Source: Rhizobiales bacterium 62-47
GTDB taxonomy: Bacteria; Pseudomonadota; Alphaproteobacteria; Rhizobiales; Xanthobacteraceae
Length of the DNA: 64,000 nt
Direction: 5' to 3'
Assembly: GCA_001899255.1 (NCBI GenBank)
Contig: MKVX01000003.1
Location: forward strand, 62,001 to 126,000
Of the stretch, positions 18,274-28,032 are shown piece after piece. The position numbers and the translations under genes were made by a program. The first letter of the stretch is position 1; each line of letters starts with the position of its first letter. The notes beneath the pieces were generated by a model. The model had not been told where the DNA came from. It made no database searches and saw only the letters and a program-made list of their open reading frames with translations.

Positions 18274-19302
18274 CTAGTCGATCAGGGTGAATTGCAACAA
18301 CAGCGTGCGCTGGAGCATCGAGAAGTTGTCGTCCGATACCATCGTCAGCACGGTCTCGCCGTCCGCCGTCACATGGACGTCGAGACCTTCGAAGTTATCG
18401 ATCTCCTGGCCGAGATCGGCATCGAAGATCGACGGACCATCGACCGTCGCACCCGGCGTGATCGCTGCCTGCGCTATGCGCCGGATGCGCACGCCGACGC
18501 CGTCGAGCAGCGAGAACTTGCGCTCCAACAGCAACAGATCGCCGTTCGGCAACAGCGCCGCGTCGCTGACGTCGAAACCCGATGTGCGGCGCACCGCGAA
18601 CGACCCCGGCGACGGACCGCCGATCAGGAACGCCATGATGTTGCCGTCGGCATCGAGGCTGCGCTCGGAAACGGCGATCAGCGTGCCGGCCAGTGGCGAG
18701 CCGCGCCGCGCCACCACCATCGCCTCCAGTCCGGCATTGTTCGGCAGTTTGCGGACCGCGGGCGGCACCGGCATGTCCTCGCCCCGCGCGCGCAAGCCGT
18801 CGCGGCCGAAATCGAATCGCACGATGCGGTTGACGCGTTCGATGCCGACGTAAGCCGTGCCGCCATCCAGCGCCAGCGACTCGGTATCGTACCAGCCGCG
18901 CGCCGCCAGCGGCCGGCCATCGGCGGCGAGCATTGGCGCGGTTTCGACATCGATGAGTCCGGTCATCTCCTTGCCGCGATAGACGATGCGCCCGGTGAAC
19001 CAGTGACCTTTGTCGCTGGCGGCGATGAAGCGTTCCCCGCTGTCATCGAGCCGCCAGCTCGACAAGCCGCCGAAGCGGCGATACGGCGAGGTGAGAATCA
19101 ATCCGGAGCGGAATTGCAGCGCGCCGAAACGGACGTGGCTACGGTCGCGCTGATCGAACGACGCAATCGGCCGCGCATTGACGTCGATCGACACCACGCC
19201 CGGCGCGCTGGCCGGCTGGCGTTGCGATTGAGCGGCGACCGGCGCTGAAACGGCAAAGGTAGCGAACAGTAGTATAACTGCCGCAAAGATTGCATGACGC
19301 AT
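18274..19302 (-). CDS. secreted phytase-like (esterase-like activity of phytase) protein
   Basis: The 342-aa protein has a signal peptide (MRHAIFAAVILLFATFAVSA, cleaved near AQS) and a beta-propeller of the phytase-like family. Typical motifs are GGLSSWRLDDSGERF, ASDKGHW and NNAGLEAM. It is probably periplasmic; the substrate is unproven. ATG 19302 is preceded by AGGGGA, which belongs to the repeat at 19309-19410. The sequence 19303-19551 upstream holds that repeat and no other gene. Confidence 0.85.
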   Translation of the reverse strand: MRHAIFAAVILLFATFAVSAPVAAQSQRQPASAPGVVSIDVNARPIASFDQRDRSHVRFGALQFRSGLILTSPYRRFGGLSSWRLDDSGERFIAASDKGHWFTGRIVYRGKEMTGLIDVETAPMLAADGRPLAARGWYDTESLALDGGTAYVGIERVNRIVRFDFGRDGLRARGEDMPVPPAVRKLPNNAGLEAMVVARRGSPLAGTLIAVSERSLDADGNIMAFLIGGPSPGSFAVRRTSGFDVSDAALLPNGDLLLLERKFSLLDGVGVRIRRIAQAAITPGATVDGPSIFDADLGQEIDNFEGLDVHVTADGETVLTMVSDDNFSMLQRTLLLQFTLID

Positions 19303-19308
19303 CGAGTT

Positions 19309-19410
19309 CCCCTCCCCCTTGTGGGGAGGGGTTAGGAGTGGGGGTGTTGGTGCGCGCACACGTTCGCAGCTTACCCCCCTCCCTGCCCCTCCCCCACAAG
19401 GGGGGAGGGA
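19309..19410. repeat. palindromic repeat, type CCCCTCCCC
   Basis: Two GC-rich hairpins, CCCCTCCCC-CTTG-TGGGGAGGGG and an opposite copy near 19388-19410, flank a roughly 55-bp middle. The element abuts the start of the phytase-like gene and supplies its ribosome-binding purine run. Confidence 0.8.
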
Positions 19411-19551
19411 ACACCTCTTCATCTCCGCCATTGGAGGCTCGGAGAAATCCTCGCGTCGAGCACCGGGAATTTCAGTCCTGCCGGGATGAGTAGTGCGACG
19501 ATGCAAGACTTGTCCCCTGGATCATCCCTGCCTTCGCAAGGACAACCATCG

Positions 19552-21459
19552 CTACGAATGCAACTTGCGGCGACGACCGCGGGACGGCTCGCGCGCGGGA
19601 CCATCGGTTTCGCTGAACAGCTCGGCGAGCTTTTCGGTGATGGCGCCGCCGAGTTCTTCGGCATCGACGATGGTCACGGCGCGGCGGTAGTAGCGCGTGA
19701 CATCGTGACCGATACCGATGGCGATCAGTTCGACCGGCGAGCGCGTCTCGATTTCCTCGATGACGTAGCGCAGATGCCGCTCGAGATAGTTGCCGGCGTT
19801 GACCGACAGCGTCGAATCGTCGACCGGCGCACCGTCCGAGATCATCATCAGGATCTTGCGCTGTTCGGAACGACCGAGCAGCCGCTTGTGCGCCCAGTCG
19901 AGCGCTTCGCCGTCGATGTTTTCCTTGAGCAGACCCTCGCGCATCATCAGCCCGAGATTCTTGCGCGCGCGCCGCCATGGCGCGTCCGCCGATTTGTAGA
20001 TGATGTGGCGCAGATCGTTGAGCCGGCCCGGATTGCTCGGCTTGCCCGCAGCAAGCCAGGCCTCGCGAGACTGGCCGCCCTTCCACGCCCGCGTGGTGAA
20101 GCCGAGAATCTCGACCTTGACGCCGCAACGCTCCAGCGTCCGCGCCAGAATATCGGCGCAGGTCGCGGCCACGGTGATCGGCCGGCCGCGCATCGAGCCG
20201 GAATTGTCGAGCAGCAAGGTGACCACGGTGTCGCGGAAGGTGGCTTCCTTCTCGTGCATAAACGACAGCGGATGGAACGGATCGGTGACGACGCGCGACA
20301 GCCGCGCCGGATCGAGGATGCCTTCCTCGAGATCGAAATCCCAGGCGCGGTTCTGCTGCGCCATCAATCGGCGCTGCAAGCGATTCGCCAGCCGCGCGAC
20401 GATGCCCTGCAGGTGCGCGAGCTGCTTGTCGAGATAGCTGCGCAGCCGTTCCAGTTCGTCGTGATCGCAGAGGTCTTCCGCCGCCACCACCTCGTCGAAC
20501 TTCGGCGCGAAAGCGTGATACTCCGGCCCGCGCGGCTCGTTGCCGCCACGCGCGTTCGGCCGCGTCGCTTCGCCCGGCGTGTCGTCGTCACCCATCTCGC
20601 TGTCGTCGAAGGTGTCGCTGGTCGAGGCCTGCGCGCTTTCCATGGCGCTGTCGGACATTTCGTCCGACGTCGTCTCGGCCTGCTCGGCGCTCATCTCCTG
20701 CGCGGCTTCGCTGTCGGGCGAACCGTCGGCGCCCGCCTGATCGCTTTCACCTTCGCGATTGTCGTCGGGGTTCTCGTCCTCGTCCGCCTCGGCATCGCGA
20801 TCGTCGCCGAGATCGAGCGCATCGAGCATGTCGTGCACTTCGTCGGCGAAACGCGCCTGATCCTCGGTCAGGCGATCGAGGCGGTCGAGCCGCGCGCCGA
20901 TCTTGTCCTCGAGCAGCGGCCGCCACAGGTCGACGACCTTGCGCGCGGCGGCGGGCGGCGGCAGACCGGTAAGGCGTTCGCGCACCAGCATTGCCAGCGC
21001 ATCGGCCAGCGGCGCGTCGGCGCGGTCGGTGATCTCGTCGAACTTGCCGCGATGGAAATGATCGTCGAGCATCGCCGTCAGATTCTTCGCGACACCGGCC
21101 ATGCGCCGCGAGCCGATGGCTTCGACGCGCGCCTGCTCCATCGCCTCGAACACGCCGCGCGCCTGCGGATTGCCCGGCATCTGCTTGCGATGCACTTTCG
21201 GATCGTGGCAGGCGAGCTTCAGTGCGATGGAATCGGCGTGGCCGCGCACGATGGCGGCATCGCGCTTGGAGAGTTTGCGCGCCGGCTCGGGCAACCGCGC
21301 TTTGCCCGGCGCGAGGCCCGGACGTTCGGCGGCGAAGGTCACTTCAAGCTCAGGGGTCTTGGCGATGGCGCGCAGGCATGACGTCACCGCGCGCTTGAAC
21401 GGCTCGGCGGGAGCTTCCTTCGGCCCGGAGCGGAATTTGTTGCCAGATGACGTGCTCAT
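19552..21459 (-). CDS. cobT: aerobic cobaltochelatase subunit CobT
   Basis: The 635-aa protein has the CobT N-terminal domain ([17 protein letters not shown]), a central acidic stretch (about residues 205-290, rich in Asp/Glu/Ser), and a C-terminal VWA domain. The metal-ion motif is DNSGSMRG. CobT forms a ring complex with the AAA+ protein CobS and works with CobN to insert cobalt into hydrogenobyrinate diamide in aerobic B12 synthesis. cobS is immediately upstream on the same strand; the gap contains a palindromic repeat. cobN is not in the window. Confidence 0.95.
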   Translation of the reverse strand: MSTSSGNKFRSGPKEAPAEPFKRAVTSCLRAIAKTPELEVTFAAERPGLAPGKARLPEPARKLSKRDAAIVRGHADSIALKLACHDPKVHRKQMPGNPQARGVFEAMEQARVEAIGSRRMAGVAKNLTAMLDDHFHRGKFDEITDRADAPLADALAMLVRERLTGLPPPAAARKVVDLWRPLLEDKIGARLDRLDRLTEDQARFADEVHDMLDALDLGDDRDAEADEDENPDDNREGESDQAGADGSPDSEAAQEMSAEQAETTSDEMSDSAMESAQASTSDTFDDSEMGDDDTPGEATRPNARGGNEPRGPEYHAFAPKFDEVVAAEDLCDHDELERLRSYLDKQLAHLQGIVARLANRLQRRLMAQQNRAWDFDLEEGILDPARLSRVVTDPFHPLSFMHEKEATFRDTVVTLLLDNSGSMRGRPITVAATCADILARTLERCGVKVEILGFTTRAWKGGQSREAWLAAGKPSNPGRLNDLRHIIYKSADAPWRRARKNLGLMMREGLLKENIDGEALDWAHKRLLGRSEQRKILMMISDGAPVDDSTLSVNAGNYLERHLRYVIEEIETRSPVELIAIGIGHDVTRYYRRAVTIVDAEELGGAITEKLAELFSETDGPAREPSRGRRRKLHS

Positions 21460-21478
21460 CGCGGTCTCGACCTCTTTT

Positions 21479-21607
21479 CCTTCTCCCCTTGTGGGAGAAG
21501 GTGGCGCGGACGAAGTCCGTGCCGGATGAGGGGTTTATGGATACGAGGGGACCACCCCTCATGCGCCTTCGCTTCGCGAAGGCACCCTCTCCCGCAAGGG
21601 GAGAGGG
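21479..21607. repeat. palindromic repeat, CCTTCTCCCC...GGGAGAAGG type
   Basis: Opposed hairpins CTTCTCCCCTTGTGGGAGAAG and CCCTCTCCCGCAAGGGGAGAGGG flank inner palindromes such as GCGGACGAAGTCCG and GCCTTCGCTTCGCGAAGGC. This element type is common in Hyphomicrobiales genomes. It lies between cobS and cobT. Confidence 0.85.
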
Positions 21608-21616
21608 CAGAACGCC

Positions 21617-22615
21617 TCAGCTCAGCGCCACGTTGACTGCCGATTCCGGCAGGTCGACGTTGAAGCAGCGCTGATAGAACTCGGCGACCAGCGGCCGCTC
21701 CAGTTCGTCGCACTTGTTGAGGAAGGTGACGCGGAAGGCAAACCCCATGTCGCCGAAAATCTGGGTGTTCTCGGCCCAGGTGATGACGGTACGTGGGCTC
21801 ATCACCGTCGACAGGTCGCCATTGGCGAAAGCGTTGCGCGTGAGATCCGCCAGCCGCACCATCTTGCTGACGGTGTCGCGACCCTCCGGCGTGCGATAGT
21901 GATGCGCCTTGGCCAGCACGATTTCGACTTCCTCGTCGTGCGTCAGGTAATTCAGCGTGGTGACGATCGACCAGCGATCCATCTGGCCCTGGTTGATCTG
22001 CTGCGTGCCGTGATAGAGGCCGGAGGTATCGCCGAGACCGACGGTGTTGGCGGTGGCGAACAACCGGAACGCCGGATGCGGCTTGATGACCTTGTTCTGG
22101 TCGAGCAGCGTCAAGCGGCCGGAGACTTCCAGCACGCGCTGGATGACGAACATCACGTCGGGGCGGCCGGCGTCGTATTCGTCGAACACCAGCGCGACGT
22201 TGTGCTGCAAGGCCCACGGCAGAATGCCGTCCCGGAATTCGGTGACCTGCTTGCCGTCCTTGACGACGATCGAGTCCTTGCCGACCAGATCGATACGGCT
22301 GATGTGGCTGTCGAGGTTGACGCGCACGCACGGCCAGTTCAGCCGCGCCGCGACCTGCTCGATGTGGGTCGACTTGCCGGTGCCGTGGAAGCCGGTGACC
22401 ATGACGCGGCGGTTGTGCGCGAAGCCGGCGAGGATCGCCAGCGTCGTCGGCCGGTCGAAACGGTAATCCGGATCGACGTCGGGTACATGCGGATCGACTT
22501 CGGAATAAGCGGGCACTTCCAGGTCGCTGTCGATGCCAAACACCTGCCGCACGGACACCTTCATGTCGGGCAGGCCGGTCATCGACTCCTGGGCTTTGGT
22601 CATGGCGGCGGTCAT
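21617..22615 (-). CDS. cobS: aerobic cobaltochelatase subunit CobS (AAA+)
   Basis: The 332-aa protein has the CobS N-terminal segment ([18 protein letters not shown]) and an AAA+ domain with Walker [11 protein letters not shown] and a Walker B region ending in LVFDEYDAG. It energises cobalt insertion with CobT and CobN. ATG 22615 has GGAGG three to seven bases upstream, which decides against the longer frame at 22639. It heads a cobS-cobT unit. Confidence 0.95.
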   Translation of the reverse strand: MTAAMTKAQESMTGLPDMKVSVRQVFGIDSDLEVPAYSEVDPHVPDVDPDYRFDRPTTLAILAGFAHNRRVMVTGFHGTGKSTHIEQVAARLNWPCVRVNLDSHISRIDLVGKDSIVVKDGKQVTEFRDGILPWALQHNVALVFDEYDAGRPDVMFVIQRVLEVSGRLTLLDQNKVIKPHPAFRLFATANTVGLGDTSGLYHGTQQINQGQMDRWSIVTTLNYLTHDEEVEIVLAKAHHYRTPEGRDTVSKMVRLADLTRNAFANGDLSTVMSPRTVITWAENTQIFGDMGFAFRVTFLNKCDELERPLVAEFYQRCFNVDLPESAVNVALS

Positions 22616-22922
22616 CAGTCCTCCGTGGTCTCGGGGCACTCCCGAAACCAGATACGTTTATTGGCTGCGGTTGGGCATTGTCCGGAACCTAGCAGAGACG
22701 GCGGGTCGGCAGAAGCCCGCGGCGCAATCAAAGTTCCGTTGCATAATCATCAACATAGTCCCTTGCGGCGATTTTTGAAAGGCTGCCCTGCGATTCTCTG
22801 GGCGCTCGACGCAATTTTCACGATAGAACTGCGGCTTCGGCATGGATCGCAATTCACAATCCGGCATTGGAATAGATCGAACTCCGAGCTACCCGGCGAC
22901 CGGAAAAGGCTGAAATGGAATC
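22616..22922. other. 307-bp divergent intergenic region cobS/dedA
   Basis: It must hold the promoters of cobS and the DedA gene. I looked for the conserved B12-box of a cobalamin riboswitch and did not find one. No repeat or RNA gene is evident. Confidence 0.4.
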
Positions 22923-23582
22923 GTGTTGACGTCGCTGGTCGATCAACTGGTCGGGTTCGTGGCCACGCATGGCGTGCTGGCTTACGCCGTACTGTTTCTC
23001 GCCGCGCTGCTCGAAGCCGTCCCGGTGTTCGGCTCGGTGATTCCGGGCTCGACCATTATCCTGGCGTTGAGCGCGCTGGTGCCCGGCGGCGAACTGCAGC
23101 TCGTGCCGGTGCTGGCCAGCGCTATCGGCGGCGCGCTCATCGGCGACGGCACGGCGTTCTGGATCGGTCATCGCGCCCAGCGCGAGATTCTCACGGCATG
23201 GCCGCTGTCGCGCTATCCCGGCGTGGTGGCGCAGAGCGAAGCTTTCTTCCAGCGCTACGGCGCGCTGGCGGCCTTCTTTGCGCGCTTCGTCCCGCCGGTG
23301 CGAGCGCTGGTGCCGATCACCGCCGGCGCGTTGAACATGCCGCCGCCCCGGTTCTACGCCATCAACGTCGCCGCCGTGGTGTTCTGGGCGCTGGCCCATG
23401 TATTGCCTGGCGTGCTGGCGCTTTCGATCCTGCACGAATATAGCGGCCTCGCGCACCCGACCGCCTTCGCCAAGCACTACTGGATGCCGCTGGTGCTGGC
23501 CGGCGCGCTGATCTGCGGTTGCATCGTCTGGTGGTGGCGGCGCCGCCGCGGCATCAACATGCGTATGAAACAGCAAGCGTAG
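22923..23582 (+). CDS. DedA family membrane protein
   Basis: The 219-aa integral membrane protein shows DedA (SNARE-associated) motifs: VFGSVIPGSTI near the N-terminus and FFARFVPPVRALVP in the middle. The C-terminal transmembrane helix is followed by a basic tail. DedA proteins are membrane transporters or scramblases needed for envelope homeostasis. GTG 22923 is the start used; an ATG seven bases upstream is out of frame and stops at once. Confidence 0.85.
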   Translation: MLTSLVDQLVGFVATHGVLAYAVLFLAALLEAVPVFGSVIPGSTIILALSALVPGGELQLVPVLASAIGGALIGDGTAFWIGHRAQREILTAWPLSRYPGVVAQSEAFFQRYGALAAFFARFVPPVRALVPITAGALNMPPPRFYAINVAAVVFWALAHVLPGVLALSILHEYSGLAHPTAFAKHYWMPLVLAGALICGCIVWWWRRRRGINMRMKQQA

Positions 23583-23665
23583 ACGCGAACGATCACTGCA
23601 GGACCGTCCCCAGATTCGTCATGCGAGCCAGCCATGAGGAATGACCCGTCGAACGCGGCAGATGA

Positions 23666-24319
23666 TCAGGCGCCGCGCACCACCGTCTTGAGATAATTAT
23701 ACGCCTTGATGATCTCGATCAGGCGATCCTCGGTGGAGCGGTCGCCGCCATTGGCGTCGGGGTGATGCTGCTTCACCAGAAGCTTGTACTTGGCCTTGAC
23801 GGTTTCCAGCGTCGCATCCGGACCCAGTCCCATCACCTGCAGCGCCTTGCGCTCGGCATTGAAAATCTTGCGGGTCTCGGCTTTCGGCTCGGCATTGGCG
23901 CCCGGTCCCGGCCGCCATTTGCCGCGACCGTTCAGCTCGCTGAACATGCTGAACGGATCGGCGGCACCCTCGAGATCGACCTCGCCGGTCTTGCCTTTGC
24001 CCTTGGTGCCGTTGGCGCCCATTTTCCAGGTCGGGCGATGGCCGGTCAGCGCGTCCTTCTGGTAGCGCGCCACCGCGTCGGCGTTCATGCCCTGGAAGAA
24101 ATTATACGACTGGTTGTATTCGCGGACGTGGTTGAGACAGAAGTGCCAATATTCCTTGTCGTTGGCCCTGCCCTTCGGCGCGCGATGCGGCCCCCGGTTA
24201 TTGCATTCGGGCCATTCGCACATGATCGACTCTTCGCGCAGACGCGCCTGCTGCTTCGCGTTCAGCTTGTTGGGCTTGATGCGAATGCTATCGAAGAATT
24301 TGGATGAATCGATCGGCAT
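23666..24319 (-). CDS. J-domain (DnaJ-like) protein
   Basis: The 217-aa protein has an N-terminal alphaproteobacterial region with Cys/His pairs (C34, C39, C61), and a C-terminal J domain from about residue 155 ending at the C-terminus. The HPD motif is present as KQHHPDANGG. J proteins stimulate Hsp70 ATPase activity; a C-terminal J domain indicates a specialised co-chaperone, not DnaJ itself. It is divergent from bolA, an arrangement common in Rhizobiales. Confidence 0.9.
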   Translation of the reverse strand: MPIDSSKFFDSIRIKPNKLNAKQQARLREESIMCEWPECNNRGPHRAPKGRANDKEYWHFCLNHVREYNQSYNFFQGMNADAVARYQKDALTGHRPTWKMGANGTKGKGKTGEVDLEGAADPFSMFSELNGRGKWRPGPGANAEPKAETRKIFNAERKALQVMGLGPDATLETVKAKYKLLVKQHHPDANGGDRSTEDRLIEIIKAYNYLKTVVRGA

Positions 24320-24449
24320 ACCGTCTTTGACACCGCAATGCGCAACGCTTCAAGTCTTGACAAGGCAATTGCGCGAAATTGTTTGACCGCCAGGATTACA
24401 CAACACGCCTCATTGACGACGACACGCAATCGACGTAATTCGGCAGGGC

Positions 24450-24716
24450 ATGAGCGTCCGCGATACTATCACCGACAAGTTGAACAAAGCTTTCGCGCCG
24501 GAAAGCCTCGAGGTGATCGACGAGTCCCGTTTGCATGTCGGCCACGCCGGCCACCGGCCGGGCGGTGAAACTCACTTCCGTGTCCATATTGTGTCGCAGG
24601 CCTTCGAAGGGAAGAGCCGGATCGACCGCCATCGCATGATCAATCAGGTACTGGCCGAGGATCTCGCCTATGGCGTGCATGCGCTGGCGCTGAAGGCGCA
24701 CACACCGAACGAATAA
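24450..24716 (+). CDS. bolA: BolA family protein
   Basis: The 88-aa protein matches BolA in length and in its core: HVGHAGHRPGGETHFRVHIVS, then RHRMINQVLAEDL. BolA proteins pair with monothiol glutaredoxins in [2Fe-2S] handling and stress-linked regulation. A TTGACA hexamer at 24357-24362 is a possible -35 element about 90 bp upstream, but I see no good -10. Confidence 0.92.
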   Translation: MSVRDTITDKLNKAFAPESLEVIDESRLHVGHAGHRPGGETHFRVHIVSQAFEGKSRIDRHRMINQVLAEDLAYGVHALALKAHTPNE

Positions 24717-24746
24717 CCGTGCCGTGATCGATCCAGCCGCACCTGC

Positions 24747-25451
24747 CTACGGCGAACGCGTGATGCCGCCATCGACGCGGATGTTCTGACCGGTGATATA
24801 GCCGGCACCCGGCGAGGCGAGAAACCCAACCACCGCACTGACTTCGTCGACGTGGCCATAACGCGCCATCGGGATGCGGGCACGGAACTCCGGTTTCTCG
24901 GCGAGGCTGTCGATGAAGCCCGGCAGCACGTTGTTCATGCGCACATTATCCGCGGCGTATTTGTCGGCGAACAGTTTGGTATAGGCGGCGAGCCCGGCGC
25001 GGAACACGCTGGAGGTGGGGAACACCGGATCGGGTTCGACCGCCGAAAAACTCGAAATGTTGATGATAACGCCGGACTTCTGCTTCTGCATGATCGGCGC
25101 GACCAGCCGCGTCGGCCGCACCACGTTGAGGAAATACACCTCCATGCCGCGGTGCCAGTCGTCGTCGGTAAGATCGACGATCGCGCCGCGCGGACCGTGC
25201 CCGGCGCTGTTCACCAGAACGTCGACCCGGCCCCAGCGCGCCATCGTCTGATCGACCAGCCGCTGCAGATCGTCTGGCGATTGATTGGAGCCGGTCACGC
25301 CGAGACCGCCCAATTCCGCCGCCAGCGCCTCGCCCTTGCCGGACGACGACAGGATCGCAACGTCGAAGCCATCGGCCGCCAGTCGGCGCGCGGCACCCGC
25401 GCCCATGCCGCTGCCGCCGGCGGTGACAATGGCGACTTTGCCTGTGGACAT
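24747..25451 (-). CDS. SDR-fold protein with altered catalytic Tyr/Lys
   Basis: The 234-aa protein is a classical short-chain dehydrogenase by fold. It has the nucleotide loop TAGGSGMG (10-17), NSAG in place of NNAG (81-84), N109, S134 and a C-terminal GQNIRVDGG. The usual YxxxK is missing: thirteen residues after S134, where Tyr is expected, stands S147, and the Lys position is R151 (SSVFR). It may be a non-canonical reductase, a binding protein, or may use other residues. Start ATG 25451. It is convergent with bolA. Confidence 0.85.
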   Translation of the reverse strand: MSTGKVAIVTAGGSGMGAGAARRLAADGFDVAILSSSGKGEALAAELGGLGVTGSNQSPDDLQRLVDQTMARWGRVDVLVNSAGHGPRGAIVDLTDDDWHRGMEVYFLNVVRPTRLVAPIMQKQKSGVIINISSFSAVEPDPVFPTSSVFRAGLAAYTKLFADKYAADNVRMNNVLPGFIDSLAEKPEFRARIPMARYGHVDEVSAVVGFLASPGAGYITGQNIRVDGGITRSP

Positions 25452-25508
25452 GGGTTACTCCTTCATCATGGGAATCGGTTGACGACCGTTACCGTCGTTC
25501 ATTCTGTT

Positions 25509-26858
25509 TCAGAACGCCGTACCCGCACGCGGCTTTTTCGCCGGCGCTTCGGCCTCGCGCGGCAGCGGCCCGATGCGCAACGCGGTGATGCGGTTGCGTT
25601 CGCGCCGCAATACACGGAAGCGGAAGCCGTGGAAGGTGAAGCTCTGCCCGCGCTCAGGAATCGAACGCGCCTCGTGAATGACGAGGCCGGCAACCGTGGT
25701 CGCCTCCTCGTCGGGCAGATGCCAATCCATGGCGCGATTGAGATCGCGGATCGGCACCGAGCCATCGACCACCACCGAGCCGTCCGGCTGCACGCGCACG
25801 CCGGCGACGGCATCGTCATGCTCGTCGGAAATATCGCCGACGATTTCCTCGAGAATATCTTCCAGCGTCACCATGCCTTCGACCTCGCCGTATTCATCGA
25901 CGACGAGAGCGAAATGCGTCTTGCGGCGGCGGAACGCCTTGAGCTGTTCGGACACCGACCGCATCTCCGGCACGAACCACGGCGGCAACGCGATGGCGCT
26001 GGCGTCGATCTTCGAGGTATCGCCGTCGGACGCACGGATCGCACGCAGCAGATCCTTGGCGTGCAGCACCCCAATGATGTTTTCCGACTTGTCGCGCCAC
26101 AGCGGAATACGGGTATATTCGCTGGCAAGCACTTCGCGCACCAATTCTTCCGGCGGCAGATCGGCGTTGATCATCACCATGGCCGTGCGATGGACCATCA
26201 CATCGGCAACGGTGAGATCGCCAAAGCGGAAAACGTTCTGCAGGTATTCCGCCTCGCCGCTTTCGATCTTGCCGTACTCGGCCGATTCACCGACCAGCCC
26301 TTCGATCTCGGCGCCCGACAGCACTTCATGCTGGGCGGATTCCTGCACACCGAACGCACTCAGAATCGTCCGCGATGCATTGTTGAGCAGCCAGTTGAGC
26401 GGATAGAACACAATATAAGACACGTAGAGCGGATAGACGATCCATTGCGACACCGGCTCCGGTCTGCGGATCGCCAACGTCTTCGGCACCTGCTCGCCGA
26501 TCACGATATGCAGCGAGGAGAACACCAGGAAGCCGGCCAGGAACGAGGTGAAGTGCAGCGCGGAGTCCGACAGGCCGAGCGGCAACAGCAGCGGCGCCAG
26601 CAGCGCCGCGACGGTCGGCTCGCCGACCCAGCCGAGCCCCAGCGACGCCATGGTGATGCCAAGCTGGCAGCAGGCGAGATAGGCTTCGACATTGCCCATG
26701 ATGTGGTGCAGCTTGCGCGCGCCGAAGCGGTTCTGCTCCACCATGGTCTTGACGCGATAACCGCGACTTTTGACCAGCGCGAATTCCGACGCGACATAGA
26801 AGGCGTTGGCGGCGAGCAGCAGCGCGGCGATCAGGACATTCAGGATGACCGAGTTCAT
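25509..26858 (-). CDS. CNNM/CorC-HlyC family membrane transporter-like protein
   Basis: The 449-aa protein has a DUF21/CNNM transmembrane domain (first about 180 residues), a pair of CBS domains, and a C-terminal CorC_HlyC domain. Related proteins move or sense Mg2+/Co2+; the older name is hemolysin-like. ATG 26858 begins the first hydrophobic helix; a longer frame would run into the end of aroB. It lies 22 bp after aroB on the same strand, so it is probably in the aroK-aroB operon. Confidence 0.9.
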   Translation of the reverse strand: MNSVILNVLIAALLLAANAFYVASEFALVKSRGYRVKTMVEQNRFGARKLHHIMGNVEAYLACCQLGITMASLGLGWVGEPTVAALLAPLLLPLGLSDSALHFTSFLAGFLVFSSLHIVIGEQVPKTLAIRRPEPVSQWIVYPLYVSYIVFYPLNWLLNNASRTILSAFGVQESAQHEVLSGAEIEGLVGESAEYGKIESGEAEYLQNVFRFGDLTVADVMVHRTAMVMINADLPPEELVREVLASEYTRIPLWRDKSENIIGVLHAKDLLRAIRASDGDTSKIDASAIALPPWFVPEMRSVSEQLKAFRRRKTHFALVVDEYGEVEGMVTLEDILEEIVGDISDEHDDAVAGVRVQPDGSVVVDGSVPIRDLNRAMDWHLPDEEATTVAGLVIHEARSIPERGQSFTFHGFRFRVLRRERNRITALRIGPLPREAEAPAKKPRAGTAF

Positions 26859-26880
26859 GGCTTCTCCGCCGCGGCCGCTG

Positions 26881-28032
26881 TTACGCGCGTTCGTTCTGAA
26901 GCTTCCGCGCCAGAAAATCGCGCACCGTCGCGGGTTCGACATCGGTTGAAACAACGGCCTGCCCGATGGCGCGTAGCAAAATGAACGTCAGGCGGCCGCG
27001 CTTCACCTTCTTGTCCTGAGCCATCAAGGCCATCAACGCGTCGGCGTCGGCGAGGCCTTCCTGCCTGAAGCCGGCGATGTCCTGCATGCGCGTCGGCAAT
27101 CCGACATCGGCGAGATGCCGTTGCACGCGCGTGGCGTCACTTGGCGCGATCATGCCGAGTTGCGCCGAGAGGTCGGCCGCCAGCACCATGCCGACCGCGA
27201 CGCCCTCGCCATGGAACAGCCGGTCGGAAAACCCGGTGGCGGCTTCCAGCGCATGGCCGAACGTGTGGCCGAGATTGAGCAGCGCTCGCTCGCCGTTCTC
27301 GCGTTCGTCGCGCGCGACGATCGCCGCCTTGGCGCGGCACGAGGTGGCGATGGCGTGTTCGCGCGCCGCGCCGCCGGAAAAGATCTCGGCGTGGTTGGCT
27401 TCGAGCCAGGCGAAGAACGCCGCGTCACCCAGCACGCCGTACTTGGCAACCTCGGCATACCCGGCGCGGAACTGACGTGGCGACAACGTGTCGAGGATCG
27501 CGGTGTCGGCGATCACCAGCACCGGCTGATGGAAAGCCCCGATCAGGTTCTTGCCCTGCGGCGAATTGATTCCAGTCTTGCCGCCGACAGAAGAGTCCAC
27601 CTGCGCTAGAAGCGAGGTCGGCACCTGGACGAAATCGACGCCGCGCCGCACCGCCGCCGCGGCGAACCCAGCGAGATCGCCAACGACGCCGCCGCCGAGC
27701 GCGACGACGAGATCGTTGCGCTCGATCTTCGCGGCAATCAGCGCCTCGCAGACCTGCGCGAAGCCGGCGTAACTTTTCGAGCCCTCGCCCTCATCGACGA
27801 CGACGCGCGAGCTGGCGACACCGGCCTGCGCCAATGATGCCTCGGTCTGTTCCAGCCAATGTTTCGCCACGGTGCGATCGGTGACGATGGCGGTGCGCGC
27901 GCCGGGCCGCAACGCGGCGATGCGCGCGCCGAGGCCGCCAAGCTGGTCGCGGCCGATGACAATGTCATAGGAGCGATCGCCCAGCGCCACCTCGACGGTG
28001 ATCGGCCCGGAAGACTTCAATGGCGCGGTCAT
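26881..28032 (-). CDS. aroB: 3-dehydroquinate synthase
   Basis: The 383-aa protein is a full-length AroB, with the NAD/metal region GGGVVGDLAGFAA and the TSLLAQVDSSVGGKTG signature. The metal-site segment is NLGHTFGHALE. It converts DAHP to 3-dehydroquinate, step two of the shikimate pathway. Its ATG overlaps the aroK stop as ATGA, indicating translational coupling. Confidence 0.96.
   Translation of the reverse strand: MTAPLKSSGPITVEVALGDRSYDIVIGRDQLGGLGARIAALRPGARTAIVTDRTVAKHWLEQTEASLAQAGVASSRVVVDEGEGSKSYAGFAQVCEALIAAKIERNDLVVALGGGVVGDLAGFAAAAVRRGVDFVQVPTSLLAQVDSSVGGKTGINSPQGKNLIGAFHQPVLVIADTAILDTLSPRQFRAGYAEVAKYGVLGDAAFFAWLEANHAEIFSGGAAREHAIATSCRAKAAIVARDERENGERALLNLGHTFGHALEAATGFSDRLFHGEGVAVGMVLAADLSAQLGMIAPSDATRVQRHLADVGLPTRMQDIAGFRQEGLADADALMALMAQDKKVKRGRLTFILLRAIGQAVVSTDVEPATVRDFLARKLQNERA

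Noticed and set aside
22616-22922. Cobalamin riboswitch before cobS
   Set aside because: No B12-box-like sequence was visible.
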